Positions 1 through 42,780 of a stretch of DNA of 64,000 nucleotides are shown here, one piece after another. Position 1 is the stretch's first letter. Every line of letters starts with the position of its first letter. The stretch is taken from the NCBI GenBank assembly GCA_000310025.1, contig FN649729.1, positions 1,535,662 through 1,599,661 on the forward strand, in the 5' to 3' direction. This stretch comes from Ectocarpus siliculosus. Its lineage: Eukaryota; Sar; Phaeophyceae; Ectocarpales; Ectocarpaceae. The position numbers and the translations under genes were made by a program. The notes beneath the pieces were generated by a model, which was not told the origin of the DNA, made no database searches, and saw only the letters and a list, made by a program, of their open reading frames with translations.

Positions 1-1356
1 GGGGGGGGGGGGGGGGGGGGCGGCCACACACACGCGAAGAAAGGAACGTGAGTGTGTGTGCTCTTGTTCGAGCGGCGCGTGGAGGAGGGGTCACCTCGGT
101 AACAAACCGCAAACAACGCTATTATAGACGATGCTGCTGACTGATGATGTGGTTGATGGTGTACTGCCGAGAAGCAGCGTGCTCGTTTTCTGTCTGGGTG
201 CAACCAAAATAAGAGAAACGCGGTGCTGAAGCACCAGCATCATTAAATGCGCCCCAGCGCGTCACGGCACCAAGAGCAACGTTTCGGACGGGGAAGGTAG
301 GCCATTCTGTCTCGCCTCTCTGTTGGTATCTACGGGGTGTGCTGCGCAAAATTACACACAGCTGCAGATACACACAGCCGCAGCTGCAGCTGCAGCTACA
401 GGTGGGTCATGCGTAGCACATGCTCACCCACAGCACGCAAAGGTGGACTTTGCCAGCATGTGCGCTGCAACGCACTTTAACTTTAGCAGCAAAGGGTACA
501 AGACCAGTTTATCTCTCTGCCCTACCTCAGATGTGCCCAGCTGGTCCATCCTCTCTCTCCGGCCATCCTCTCCCCGGCTCTGCGGCGAGAAAAAAAGCGC
601 ACGAAAATAAATGGCAGCAGCAGAGAGTACCGAGAGAGGCAGTTCTTTTTTAGGAGCGCGAGGGCGAGGCTTGTCGCGATCCCAGTTTCCAGCATGGTCG
701 GGAAGCCTCGTATTATTATCGGCGCACCTCAACTCAACCGCGCGTTCCAAGACTGTCCTGTACACACGACTCGGAGGATGGCCGGAAGCTACATCAGTTC
801 CCCTCTCTTTCTCTCTCTCTCTCTCTCTCTCTGTGCCGCTGTGTGGGAGCAACACCAGACTATTCTCCCGCGGCAAGCAGAAGAGATCAAAAGTGCCCTC
901 CTTTTCTGGCGATCACTTACCACAAGAGGGGACGAGTATACGTAGCCCAGTAGCTGGCTTCTTCGTTGGTGAGGCGGCATGCCGGGCCCGAAGCTAAGGG
1001 AGCGGCCGCCGGCCTCTACGGTTTCCATGAACGACGCTACGCTGCACAAAACAAATGCGGGAGCTCGGACTTGTTTGTCGGAGAGAGACCTGAAGGCCGG
1101 CGTGGCGGCGACGCGATGAAAACCACCATGCAGTCCCCCAAAAATACATGTACGGGGCGGGGCCCTATCTCAATTGCGCCGCATCACCAGGTGCCAGGTT
1201 CTGTCCGTGCGCTGTGTCGTGTGTGTCACTCACCCACGACACCAGTCCTCGGCCCACGCCGCTCTTGGACTGTTGAATCTTTCCCTCCCCCACTGGAACT
1301 TCAACGTATACGTGCGAAGCGTTTTCCGCCTGTTTTTGCTTGCTAAAGGAGCAAGC
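1..1356. other. 5' flank with low-complexity DNA, no gene seen
   Basis: The window opens with a run of 20 G. A short CAGCTG-type repeat lies near 377-400 and a CT microsatellite at about 802-832. The open frames here are short, overlap on both strands and show no protein-like conservation, so I call no gene. The last few hundred bases are probably the promoter and 5' UTR of the gene starting at 1357. Confidence 0.5.
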
Positions 1357-2184
1357 ATGACTCGTGTTGTTCTTCAACACCATGCCGCCGCGGCAGCCCG
1401 TTTGTTCCTTCGACGTGCGGCGGCCGTCAACAGCAGCCACCTCCGACCATCCTCTCCTACGGGCGCCTCGATTAGCCAGCAGCAGGCGCGAACGTTGCAC
1501 TACACTCGGTGTCGTAGCCTCAGTGGATCCGACAAGGCATCAACGACGAGCAGCAGTGACGACAAAGACGCTGATGCAACCGCACAGAGGGCGCCTAACA
1601 CCGGCACACCTCCCGCCGCCGGGGGCATCTTCGGAAACCTGCCCGCTCGCACTGCCGCCGCCCGAGCGGGCCGCGGCTGCCTGATAGCCCTCCCTCTCGC
1701 GGGCATCGGGTTTTCGGCCTGGACTTGCGTTACGGACTATCGCAGGGTCCGACACGAGCTGAAGCTCGCGCGCGTGGGCCTCGCCCTCGCCGAGATGAGC
1801 TACCAGCGGGACGCCGGCCGGAAGGGAGACGGCGGCGGCGGCGGCGGCGACGCGAACTCGGCAACTCGGCCGACGTTCGACGCTTCTCCCGCGCGCTCCT
1901 TCAGCGTTGCGTTGGTGGCAGACGCGGGCGTCTTGGGCTTCCACCTTCTCGCGGCGTACGGGTTGTGGCATGGCTGGGATCCGGACCCCATCGTCAACGC
2001 AGAGATAGGCAACTTGGTCGCCGCGGTCGTGTCGACGGGAGGGGGGTTGCGCGGGGAGTATCTGGCGGCCAATCGCAACGCCGCGGAGGCGTTGGCACGC
2101 GGGGGAGGAGGTACGCCCCCTAGCGCTCGAGGCGACGGCGGTGGCGAGAGCAGCGGCGGGGGCAGTCACGAGAATACCGTCTAG
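1357..2184 (+). CDS. Predicted mitochondrial inner-membrane protein, two TM segments, family unknown
   Basis: A single-exon frame of 275 residues. I start at the ATG at 1357 because the frame upstream has no other ATG and the N-terminus then reads as a mitochondrial presequence: residues 1-55 are rich in Arg, Ala, Ser and Leu and almost lack acidic residues. A Ser/Asp-rich linker (about 56-80) follows. The first hydrophobic segment is at about 107-126, followed by a basic motif DYRRVRHELKLA. After a Gly-rich loop (about 158-165) a second hydrophobic segment spans about 183-203. The C-terminal tail (about 245-275) is low-complexity Gly/Ser. GC and Gly/Ala codon use are clearly higher than in the flanking DNA, which supports coding. 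I do not recognise the family. Two membrane spans after a presequence suggest an inner-membrane protein, but this is inference. Confidence 0.72.
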   Translation: MTRVVLQHHAAAAARLFLRRAAAVNSSHLRPSSPTGASISQQQARTLHYTRCRSLSGSDKASTTSSSDDKDADATAQRAPNTGTPPAAGGIFGNLPARTAAARAGRGCLIALPLAGIGFSAWTCVTDYRRVRHELKLARVGLALAEMSYQRDAGRKGDGGGGGGDANSATRPTFDASPARSFSVALVADAGVLGFHLLAAYGLWHGWDPDPIVNAEIGNLVAAVVSTGGGLRGEYLAANRNAAEALARGGGGTPPSARGDGGGESSGGGSHENTV

Positions 2185-5100
2185 CCAAGGAGGACCCGCG
2201 ATCCCTCCAACAGCGACGCCGGGAGCATCTTACTGCATCGAAAGAATTGATGCGGCAGGTTTTGGAAGCAGAGGTAGCGGAGGAGCCCAACTTGTTGTGC
2301 TACGTATCTGAGAGAGGCGGGTGTTGCACACCGCAGAGGTATGGTGTAGGGTTCAACTTGTGGAAGACTGAAGGAAGGGGTTGGCGACGGCTATGAACCT
2401 ACATTGAGGAGGAGGAGGCCACCAAAGATTTGTGGCGGGAGCTTGGCTTCCTTCACGAAGCGACAGATTTCTGCGAATTGGGCAACATAATCGATAAGCT
2501 GATAAACGTCTTGTGCTTCGGTTGCCCTTTCCTGGTCGGTAGCATGTTTCAGTCATCGAGGTTTTCGGTCAGCTGGAGAAGTTGTCCTTCTTTGCATCAG
2601 AACAGTGTCGAATGATGAGTTTCTCACCTTTTCTCATGTCTCGGCTCCTTGGCGTCGTCATGGCGCGGGTGTGGTACCATTTGGGTCGTTACGGAAGCCT
2701 TTCAGCTCTTGGAGGGCTTCTCCAATACTTTGAGTTGCAAGTGATGGCGACAACAGTACATCCTTGGTTCGCTCGTGCTTGGGGAGGGGACGACTTTGCG
2801 AAGGCCTTGTATGAGACCCTTCGCACTCGTGTGCTGAGCTCTGAGGCGCACTTGTGTCGTTACCTTGTCCGGTGCTGAATCCCCTTCAGGGGAGTCAGGT
2901 TCTGTGGTGACAAAATCTTCGAAGAGACGGTTTTCTGCACACTTTCTTGGGGGAACAGTTCGTTTTCCGCGTCCTATTGGCTTTCATTTGTCTTGCTCCA
3001 CGTTGATTTTCCTTGGATCGACGTTCTCAAGACTCCTAAATACTGGTAGTCGAATCGAATGGATAGAAGCGTAGCTGCGGCAAGCGTGCGCACCCTTTCC
3101 ACAAGTTTCGTGCCCAAATTTCGGTCGGCTAGGAGAAAATCGCGGCCTTTTCTCGATCTGTGTGGTGTTTGCCGACACGCGACACAACCCTGTCTCTTGT
3201 CTCTTGCTCCCAGACCACCGGTCAGTTGGCCAAGATCATGCCGCGCTACGAGAAAACTCTCACGCGCTTGTTGGAGCCAACCCGTGAAGAAAGAACAAAA
3301 AAAAAGAGCTTCCGAGAACGAGTGTCGCGAAGGGCTAGTCGCGTGTCTGTTCAGCGATTTTTTTCTGCTACAGTTTGGCCGCGGGTTGGGCATGAGCGTC
3401 ATGCTTGCACAAAATCTCTTTTTTAGAATCGCTCCGTTGCGGTGACCTGATGCAGCCGTCTTCCCGAAACACTCTTCCACGATGGTCGAGTCGAACTCGT
3501 GGAGGATGGGCAAGGTGGATGACTGCCGAGAACCAGTGCGACAACGGCTAGCCGCGCATCTGGTCAGAGTGGCCTGTGACAGTGCTGCCACTGTGGGTGG
3601 TATAGCGTGACTGTCGCTTTTCCCCTCATCTCAAACGATGTACATCGGCCAAACCCGTTTCTTGTCTTTTCCGGTGACATCCACGACCAACCCACACGCC
3701 CTGCGTACACAACCACACGTTCCGCGCCATGAATCCTATCTGCTTCCCATTGTAGGCGTCGGATGGCGGTAATATTCCTTGCGTTCTCCTTGCATGCAAA
3801 ATAGCAACCGGTCGCTACTGGTGTGTTCCTCGCACACAAGTACAGCATGTCCCGATTTAATTGCAGTGCCTCTTGGGCCCGAGCAAGTGCCGCCGCCGCT
3901 TTGGGGGGCGTCGATCTCTGTTGCGACTGAACACTTGATTGTTTTGGAAAAAACAAACTCATTTTCTTGTCGCGGGCGTGGCTGGACGGTAGTGACAAAA
4001 GGTATTGGGCTTCCGGCGAAGCCCCGGCTACCTTCGTGATACCACTTGCTATGTATTGCTATGGTTCCTCCTGACTTAAGCCCGGCTTGCCTGGAAGCAA
4101 GGCAACACGCCCGGGTGCTACATTTTAGGGCATATGATGTCTTGTACCACACTTGTGAGGCATGGTGTGGTCGTCTGAACATCCTGAGAATGTGAGCGTG
4201 GTATTCCCAGCTGTTTCCCATGGTTGTGTGCCCCGCGATTCCTCGATCATGACACATACATACTGTACCACATTGACAACGCAGATTGCCTCCGGCAACC
4301 TTGTTGATCCTCCAAGAGATTCACGATAAATATTTTATGGTAGTGTGCCATCGTCATGATGAGGTACTGTGCGTAGCGACGACGGTAGAAAACGGAAAAT
4401 CAAAGACGAACAAGCATCGGCTAGTCTACTCAAGCCGATTCCATCTGCTGCAAACCCCACCCCTGGACCGATTGTATATGTTCGATTTTTCCATGACGAA
4501 CAATATTTGAAAACGAAATGAAGAGTGTTCGGAAAGCCACGAGGCGGTGCCAACGCCATCGTTTTCGGCGCAGCAGCTGTTTTTCTGCAGAGAAACCGAG
4601 CTTTCAAAATCGGCTCAGCGGGAGTGTGGATTCGATCGTATAGCAACCGAACGTTGGTGCATTGCTGGTATGTGTAATAACGAGATCGACACAGCATGGA
4701 GTTCAATGTCGCACGAACGACGCCCTTTTTCGACGAGTTCGACGTGCTTAGAATCCACCGACAACGCGTGGATGAAGAGGTGTGGAGTGCTTATTTTCGG
4801 GCACGCACTCCATCGTCTCAACGCTTTCGTGGTTAGAATTCGAATGTAGAGCACGAACTGGTTTGCTCGATATTACTAGTCGGGACTCGTCGAAGTCCTT
4901 GCCTCAGCGCTCTGCTGGAGCATGCGCACCAGCTATCCACGAACACTTCATGGTTCGATTGTGGCTACACTTTGTTCTTGTTTTACCGCAACTATAGCGT
5001 CTCTACCCCCTCAACCGCAGGAGGTCCTTTGTTTGAAATACCGACGTCGAGCTACCTCTCTCTCTTGATTGTCGATGTTGGTCTCGTAAGATAGATGCAG

Positions 5101-5758
5101 AATATGTAATAGGACGCACCGAGTATTCGTGTCAAAACGCGTTGTGTCATTGGCTGCGCAACGACGCGCACTTGCCCCTCACCAAAATGCGTATTGACCA
5201 ACCGGCGGACCTCTCGGGTCCCAGTGTTTCTACACATATTTGAAACACCTTGTCGAGACGGCACTCTTTTCTCGCAACGATATGGACAAACGCCAAACAC
5301 AAACTGGAGTACAATTTAACCATCATTACAGGGTCGACGGAGGTTTCACCACTCATATCAACAATAAAGACAGTTTACATCAAGTGTCAAGTATAGGGTA
5401 CAAACAATATCCTATTCTTGGGGACGGATACCAACAACGACTATTTACCTGTAGAAGTGGGCACTGCAGTAGCTCAAACTCGGAAGTGAGCTCGCCACCT
5501 AGACTACACCATGAACATAATTTTGGCAAGAGCCGTGGGTTGCCTTTTGAAACACACAAACTCTCAAAGCTTACATATCGGGATTGAATCACCTCAGGAA
5601 ATCGTGGCTAAAATGCTACAACCATCAGAGAATATGATGCTTTACTTTGTGTCAATCTAGTCTCGACTGGGATTCGGTCGGAGACAAACATACACCGGCC
5701 GCAAAATCAATGTTCGTACGCACACCGTTTGGGTCTACTGTATGCTGTGGCCAGTACG
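2185..5758. other. 3.6 kb without a recognisable gene
   Basis: Base composition drops relative to the preceding gene. Only short overlapping frames without protein-like features are present. The left part may be the 3' UTR of the gene ending at 2184 and the right part the 3' UTR of the minus-strand gene ending at 5759. I see no tRNA, rRNA or transposon protein here. Confidence 0.45.
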
Positions 5759-6097
5759 CTACATAATGACGCACGCCTTGGAACGACCGGCGGCCCCGGG
5801 TGCAGGCCCTCTCAAAATCCGTGCCATATTTGCGTAGTGATCAGAGCTTCGCTCGTCACCTCTAAGCGCCAATCCCTCTCCCGCGTAGTGTGCTGCCGCG
5901 CTTTCAATGTCCCCAAACTTTCGCTGGGCCTCGGCTCGGAATGCGTCATACTTTTCGGTTGCACCCTCTTCTTGACCTGACATGTCCAGGGCGACGCCGT
6001 AGAAGTAGTGCCGGATGGGGTTGTCGCTGTTGCGGTATTCTTCGTGTCTCCTGGACGCGTCCTTGATGTCGTCGAAGGTCCACAGCCGGGCTTCCAT
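5759..6097 (-). CDS. Small CaaX-box protein (112 aa), function unknown
   Basis: The minus-strand frame starts at the ATG at 6097, which sits in a favourable context (purine at -3, G at +4), and encodes 112 residues. It is hydrophilic and rich in charged residues and Ala, with probable helices around residues 45-95 (Glu/Ala/Lys-rich). It ends in CVIM, a canonical CaaX box; Met in the last position is the signature of farnesylation in small GTPases and similar proteins. No GTPase motifs are present, so this is not a Ras-like protein. The helical, Ala-rich middle could be a degenerate TPR-like hairpin, but I do not recognise a family. A 63-codon frame lies just upstream (ATG near 6384) and could be a separate exon or uORF. 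The gene is divergent to the RNA polymerase I gene starting at 6584. Confidence 0.65.
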   Translation of the reverse strand: MEARLWTFDDIKDASRRHEEYRNSDNPIRHYFYGVALDMSGQEEGATEKYDAFRAEAQRKFGDIESAAAHYAGEGLALRGDERSSDHYANMARILRGPAPGAAGRSKACVIM

Positions 6098-6583
6098 TTT
6101 CCTCCTCTGCAGCTGTCGTTCCCATGAACACCTTCTTTTCAGTCGCAACGTGTAAATTACCAATACTAGGTATAAACTCTATTGCAGACCACGTGTCAAT
6201 TCAATGAACCACGCGAGGTTTCCCATCCGAGCGTGCAGACGTGCAGGCGCTCACGGTTTGATGAGTCTTCGTACAGTCCCGCCGTCCCTTGTCGTTCATT
6301 CTCGTAAAACTCAAAAAAATGTAACCGACGGTTCGGGTCTCTTCGGACAAACAATGGGGGTATCCGTGTAAAATCAATTGCTGCCATTGCGGTGCCCCCC
6401 CCTCTCGCTCCCGCAGGCACCACACAGACCATGCCACAGCAGTGACAGGCCGTGCCTATCTGTGCATGCGGCTCCGCCGCTACAGGTAGACGCAAGCACC
6501 GGCGATCCCACGGCGCGTTGCTTCACGAACTCTCCTGCTCGAAGCAGCGCATGTTTTAGAAGTCTCGCCAAGCATACGCCATC
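6098..6583. promoter_or_regulatory. Probable bidirectional promoter region
   Basis: This 486 bp gap separates the start codons of two divergent genes, the CaaX-protein gene (-) and RPA1 (+). Both 5' UTRs and both promoters must lie here unless an unseen upstream exon exists. I see no clear TATA box. The call rests on gene layout only. Confidence 0.35.
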
Positions 6584-36974
<30,391 letters not shown>

Positions 36975-39360
36975 ACGCTGTTGTGCTTGATACTCCGGCG
37001 ATTGTGCAGATGTAGAGTTCATAATGGAGTTCCGTGTGTTGTGCTGATGGATCATCTGGTGTATGCATACGTTGGTTGGTTCCTGTTTATTTCGTTCCAC
37101 ATTTTTAGATCTTGTTCCTCGTGTGCGTGGTGTGGTGTTGAGATAATTGTTGTTTTTTTTGTCTTCGTCTTTGCCGCCCCTCTGTTAAATTTTGACGCGG
37201 TTTGACAACGCGTTCATTAGACAATAACGAGTGTCCCGCAAGAGAACTTGAATCAAAACTTTGGACTTGTCAGTTGTCAGGGATTTGAGTGCCGTTTGCC
37301 GCACGCACAACCGATGTGCTCACAGCTGCTCTGCTCTGTTGGCAACTGTGCACTTGTGCATTAGCGAAGCATCCTAGAGACAAGCCGGTGCGTTGGTTCA
37401 GCTGTTCACAACGCTGTTACTGTTTAGGATTGACATTGCGTCAATAGTTCGTATTTGGAGGTATGATAGTTATTATGTTGAACGCCTCACCACTTAACAA
37501 TCTTGCCGCTATAGCACAATGAATGTCGGAAGATTCGTGTCTACCGAAAAACAGTCAATCGAGCTTTCGCTCTCCGCTAACGCCAAGAATATCGAAAGAG
37601 TCGTCAGCTGGCAAGCGGTGTAACAAAAGCTTCGGTGCTGTTTCTGGCGCTCATATCCTTTTGAAGGCGGCATTGACTCCGATTTCGACAAGAACAACTA
37701 ACAACGGGCAAAAGCCATCGAAGATCACGGGCCTAGGGGGGGGGCGATTTCGAAACCGCCATAGCTGCCAATGTCATCCTGTCAAGCTTCCGAGGGGATT
37801 GGGTTTCTCTGATGATAAAACCCTATGTGGACAGTGTTTTCCGCAGCAATCTAATGCTGCTGCCTTCTCTTGAGCCCTAGTCGGTCACCGTCACACGTTC
37901 TGGTGCAAGGTATCGCAAGTCCGTGCAGACTCCCGACGTAAAGATTTATTCTTGAGCTTTAGTTCGATCTTGGCGAACACCAACGGTGGCGCTGGACCCG
38001 TACGTGCTGATAGTTCGTTTATTGCCCAGTCAACATGGACTGCGAGGAGTGAGTGTAGATGCAACCAACTAACCTGAGAAAGCCGCTGCAAGTGCAATAG
38101 GCACAAATCACCCGCGACAGTTAGCCCTTCGGCGGGCAAAGACAAGATGTGCGATTGAACGGTGATTTTTTTTCGTTGGTTGTTTCCAGCTTCTGACCTT
38201 CCGGTGCTGTGTTGCTTTCGTGGTGAAAATGTGTCAGTATGTACCCCAAGCTTGCAGTATCCAGAGCGTTATTTTCTGCATGATCGTCTCGACCCTACCG
38301 ACGGAGACACCGGTTACCAGTCGGGGACGGCTGACTAGCGAATGAATTAATGGTGACGAATGCACACACACGATCACTGAATAGCTAATACATCACACCA
38401 GATGAAAGATGATGTCCAAGCAAGAAGACAACGACGCGTACCTCAGCTTTAGCCGGCCGGCTGTTGCTTTGTTCTTCAATATACAAACAAGGAGACGACG
38501 TTTTTGTACGTCAGTCAGTTCATGTCGCGGCACGCCTTTGCGGTTGGGTGTATCCTACACGAAGACCCAAGGATGACACGCGTGCTGCGTGCAATCAATC
38601 TTCCGCAGGTTTCACTTCCCAACCATCGGACGGAGTCGGAACCAAGTTCGAGTGGATTCTCCGGTGCTCGCTCGTGCGATTTCATTACCATTTCCCGTCT
38701 GACTGAACCATAGCTATACCTCTAAACAGCAGTACAAGCACCGCATCGTAGTTCCTCTCCGCCCTGTTGCTTTGTGAATAATAATCTTCATTTGGTTGAA
38801 CTCAAGTTTGATTTGCACTACTATATAGCACTGTACTACGGCCGGCCCTCTTTTTTGAACGTCGGCGAAAATCATCAGGAGTACTTAACTTGCGCATCTT
38901 TCTTAATGTTGTACCTCCCCAGCGCTAGCGCATAGTCTAGGCCTCCTGAATCACTTTGACAAGAACGTGGTACTTTAAACGATGAAAAAGAGTAAATAAA
39001 TGAAACTACTGCCGAACGCCGAGGAGGGAGCGGAGAGAGGGGTTTGAACCAGTATCTATCGCCATCATCTGCTGCTACATACATACGATGATGATGATGG
39101 TGTTCGCGCCGAGAAAGTTTACATTAAAGGGTTGCGGCAGTAGTAAAGCGGGGCCAAGGTGGGAGTGAATGTGGGATCACTCCTCACGATTTTATTGATG
39201 ATATATATATATCTAAATAATGCGAAATTCATGCACTTCAAGGAAAAAATACTACTACTACTGCACCTCGGCAATATGGCACGCCCTCCAGTCTCTCAAG
39301 GAGGGTGACATTTGGATCATTCTTGGGGGCATATCTCAAGCAACTACGTAGTACGTACGT
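36975..39360. other. Gene-free flank downstream of RPA1
   Basis: Lower GC, short overlapping frames only. The first part is presumably the RPA1 3' UTR. I see no transposon protein or RNA gene. Confidence 0.4.
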
Positions 39361-39364
39361 ACGT

Positions 39365-39850
39365 GTTGGTTTGGGCCGAACGACGGCTTATGCGACAGCT
39401 GCGGGCCGTTGGACCACATCCAAGGCGGTGTGGTGCGCGCTTTATCATTGGGCGCGGTTTCAGAAGGTTCCGAGCGATGTGGGTCGTCGTCGTAGCTTTA
39501 GTCTAGCCCTATTTACGACACCGTAGGTGCTCTGACCACATTCATTCATTAGGGGCCACGTTGGTTTGGGCCGAATGACAACTTGTCCAACAGCTAGGGC
39601 CCGTGAGAACAGAGCGCAGTTGGTTTCGTGCCCATCATCGGAGGTGGGTTCGAAGAGTTTCGGACGGTGTCGCAGATAAGCCAATTAAGCCTATATCTGC
39701 GACACCGCCGAGGTCTGGCGCCGTGACACCATATTGGGGTATCTACCTTGGCAACCACCGGTCACTTTTGGACGTACGAGGGCTTTCGTGACAGCTGAGA
39801 CCCGCGGCCACACAGTGAAGGTGGTTTCGAAGCAGTTCGAGCGGCGAGGC
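39365..39850. repeat. Degenerate tandem repeat, unit about 195 bp, with a palindrome
   Basis: Units begin near 39365, 39560 and 39760; the first two share GTTGGTTTGGGCCGAA. A perfect-looking palindromic pair CGGTGTCGCAGATA / TATCTGCGACACCG lies at about 39665-39707. Confidence 0.6.
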
Positions 39851-39965
39851 AATAAAGTACTGTATTGCCGAAAATAAAAGAAGTCCAGCGCCACCATTTA
39901 TTTCACGTGCGTGCGTAGAGGTAAATAAATATAGACGATGATGTTGGAGTGTGAGAGCGAGAGGG

Positions 39966-40005
<40 letters not shown>
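39966..40005. repeat. (GACA)n microsatellite
   Basis: Ten uninterrupted GACA units. Confidence 0.95.
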
Positions 40006-40434
40006 TCAGAGGTATGCCGAGAGGCGGCTCTGCCTCGGTGCTCTTAGCAGAACAAAGTTAATGTCCGAGTCCGTCAAGCTTTCTTTCGAGCCACGAACAC
40101 GTCCCACCAGGGTTGCCATCCCTGCGATCAGCGCTGTCTTGCCCGATCCATGATCGGCCTGATCCATGATCGGTGTACCATGTACAACAAGAGATTCATC
40201 GGCATATATTGCGAAGTCCATGACTTTTCCCACAAACAAACGTAGGGCGCAAATAAAATCATCGTGCTTCTTAATTAACAGCGTACACTTTGATAGGTTC
40301 ATCGTTGAGAAGACGCGCCGCACGCCTACCAGGGCGCGTGGACGAAGCATTGCATGCGGGGGGGGTTCGTTAGGTTTCCGTACAAGGAGAACCATGCCAT
40401 CATCATTGACATGCCAACGGCCTTCAAAGGTCAA
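40006..40434 (-). other. 142-codon open frame, unrecognised
   Basis: A protein-like frame of mixed composition without any motif I can name. It lies downstream of the retrotransposon relic on the same strand and may be part of it, or chance. I give no function. Confidence 0.15.
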
Positions 40435-41379
40435 TCAATTCGCGGATGTCTGAAAACGAGGGTCGACGATGTTGACGGAGAGGGGTCTAGAAAAAAGGTG
40501 GCAAGGCCGAAGGTTGGCGGGGTTGAAGGTAGCGGATGGTGGCATCACACACCGGTTCGCTTCGTTGTTCTTGCGACCAATTGGAGTGAGAAAATTTTCG
40601 ACGGATTCACGGAAGTCGGGCTCGGCGCGCAAGGGCGCAACACCCTCGACGGGCGGTGGGACAGCCGAAGATTCAAGCAACGACCCTGACGTGGGCACCG
40701 ATGGCGACGCACTCACGCGAGCGGTGGCTGGCAGAACCGGGCCCGAGGGTGTTGGAATGACGGGATGACGGGGTCGATCGGTCGGCGATCCGACGTTACG
40801 GGTAAACGAGGTGCAGCAACCATAGGGTTGGTCACAGGAGGTTCATGAGACGTGGTCTAAGGCTCCGAGAAGCCATAATCAACAGGGGGACTAGGAACAC
40901 CGGCGCAGCTGCTGTACGCCGACGAGCCCGTGTCGAGACAACTTCGATTGGGTCAAGAGAGCGCGGGTGCGAGGCTCCATGGGAGGAGACACAAACGAAC
41001 ACGCGGCCGCCCCTTTCTTCCACGGGAAGAATGCCAGCACTGAGCAAGACGGGATGGTCGGACGCAACCGAGGCAGGACGGTTGCGAGCAGCCGTAGAAC
41101 GCAAGGCACCGACGACCGTGGGCGGCAACTCCGGCACCAACCAGGATCCCGAAGAAGTCAGGGGTATTTACCCCTACACGCGGGCGGTGTTCTCGAAAGT
41201 CAACAAAGTCAGCGGAGAAGGCCGTAGTCCACCCAAGACAGAGAGAGCTCGGAACAGCCGGAAGCAGCCCACCCAAACCAACCCCGATATGGGTGCCGGA
41301 AGGCACAAGACCCCAAGAACGGATGGAATACACTGCTTCGTCGTCGGTCGTGGAGTCAAACGACTGCGACCATAACAGT

Positions 41380-42560
41380 CACACGCTCAGTAGCTTCTAG
41401 AGGCATTAGAAAAAAATAAGCCAGCGTCACCATTCGCAGAACCTTTGGGGTACTCAAAGGTTCAAGTGTAAGCGGGACGAAACTCTGGCGTTGGAAGCGG
41501 GCATTGTTCTCACCAACCTTTACCATATGCTCGAGAGACGTGTGGTGGGTGATATTCTTGAAATGGGTACCCCAGAGATCGTGTAATATAATGCACGAAA
41601 TTATGCCGCCGGATTCAAGATCAAGTGGAGTCCAACGTACGCAAGCGAAAGGTCGAATAGAATCATCAGGCTGCCCAAGAGTTTTGCCAAACCCATCACG
41701 GTTCGCGAGACAATAAAGGCGAAAAGGCCGCGACCCGTCAGAGACTGCACCCTGGTCTGGGTAAACCAAAACTGGCGGAGTTGCTACTTCGGCAAGAAAT
41801 TGTGGAACGGCGGACTCCATGACATCCGTGACCTCAAACCACTCGTTCTTCTTGAAAAGAACAGCAAGACGACGGACGGACGCGCTTAGCCGTCAGCAGA
41901 ACGAACTCCCGGTAGTAACTCAGACCACCAAGGAGAGCGGGAAGCTGCTTGGCGTCTTTGGGCATGGGTGTTTTTGGCAAACGCAGCAACTTTTGCCACC
42001 GTTAGGCCGAACACCTCCTGGAGAGATGGTGCGCCCAAGAAATTCTGCTTCCGTCGCGCCAATAGACTAATGGGTTTGGGAGGCGTCAATTTCAAATTGT
42101 GCGGACGCAATCTTTTACAAAAAGCACGAATGGTCGCTAGATGAGCAGCCGAGGTCTCATCAAATCCAATCAAATCTTCCGGAGTAGAAGCGACACCGCG
42201 AAGGTTTTTGATGCCTTCGCTGACGACCTCACAGAACCATCCAGGAACAGCAGAGCTGCTTTGAGGAACATTTTCAACCATCCAAAAAGCCCAGAAGACG
42301 AAACAAACGGGTGATCGGATGGTATCGGAGAACGGGACGAGAGCAAGCCATTTCTTCACAGTCGACGACGCCAAATGTTGTGAGGTTTACTCTGTACACG
42401 TGTAGCAATGCCTGAGAAGACTCACATTTAGAGTGTTTCTTGGTTATCTCAACGACAGTACTTACTTGCGGTTTCCTTGCTTCCTGTAGATTGGACAGAA
42501 GGGGGGGGATCGGACCCTCCTTGCAGGGAGGGGCTGCTACGGCAATATCCCCTATTGATA
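41380..42560 (-). mobile_element. Ty3/gypsy-like retrotransposon relic (RT and RNase H), inactive
   Basis: On the minus strand two frames carry the reverse transcriptase palm (motifs QSSSAVPGWF, then HNLKLTPPK) and, after a frame break near 41885, the RNase H region (LAEVATPPVLVYPD, SRPFRLYC, WTPLDLE...WGTHFKN). The order and wording match Ty3/gypsy-type pol proteins. The catalytic YxDD box is replaced by a TPED-like sequence, and frames are broken by stops. No LTRs, protease or integrase were recognised. Minus-strand frames at 41333-40435 may be its decayed continuation. Confidence 0.75.
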
Positions 42561-42780
42561 ACAATCCTCGGGAGTTTCAGCTCCCGCCAGAACCTGAAAA
42601 ACTTTCCTAGAATTACCGTTTCTCAACTCCCGTAACCTCCTGTAGAACAACATTTTTCCTGCATTATTTGATGAACACGCAGCTCTCAAGCGTCAGGTTG
42701 ATTCCTCCCAGAAGAATAGACCTGTGTATTCTGTATGGCCCCCCCGGCGAAGAAATACGACGAGCAAGAACCCCGTTTAT

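Noticed and set aside
39054-39064. B-box-like sequence GGTTTGAACC near 39040
   Set aside because: No stems or A box at the right distance; too little for a tRNA or SINE call.
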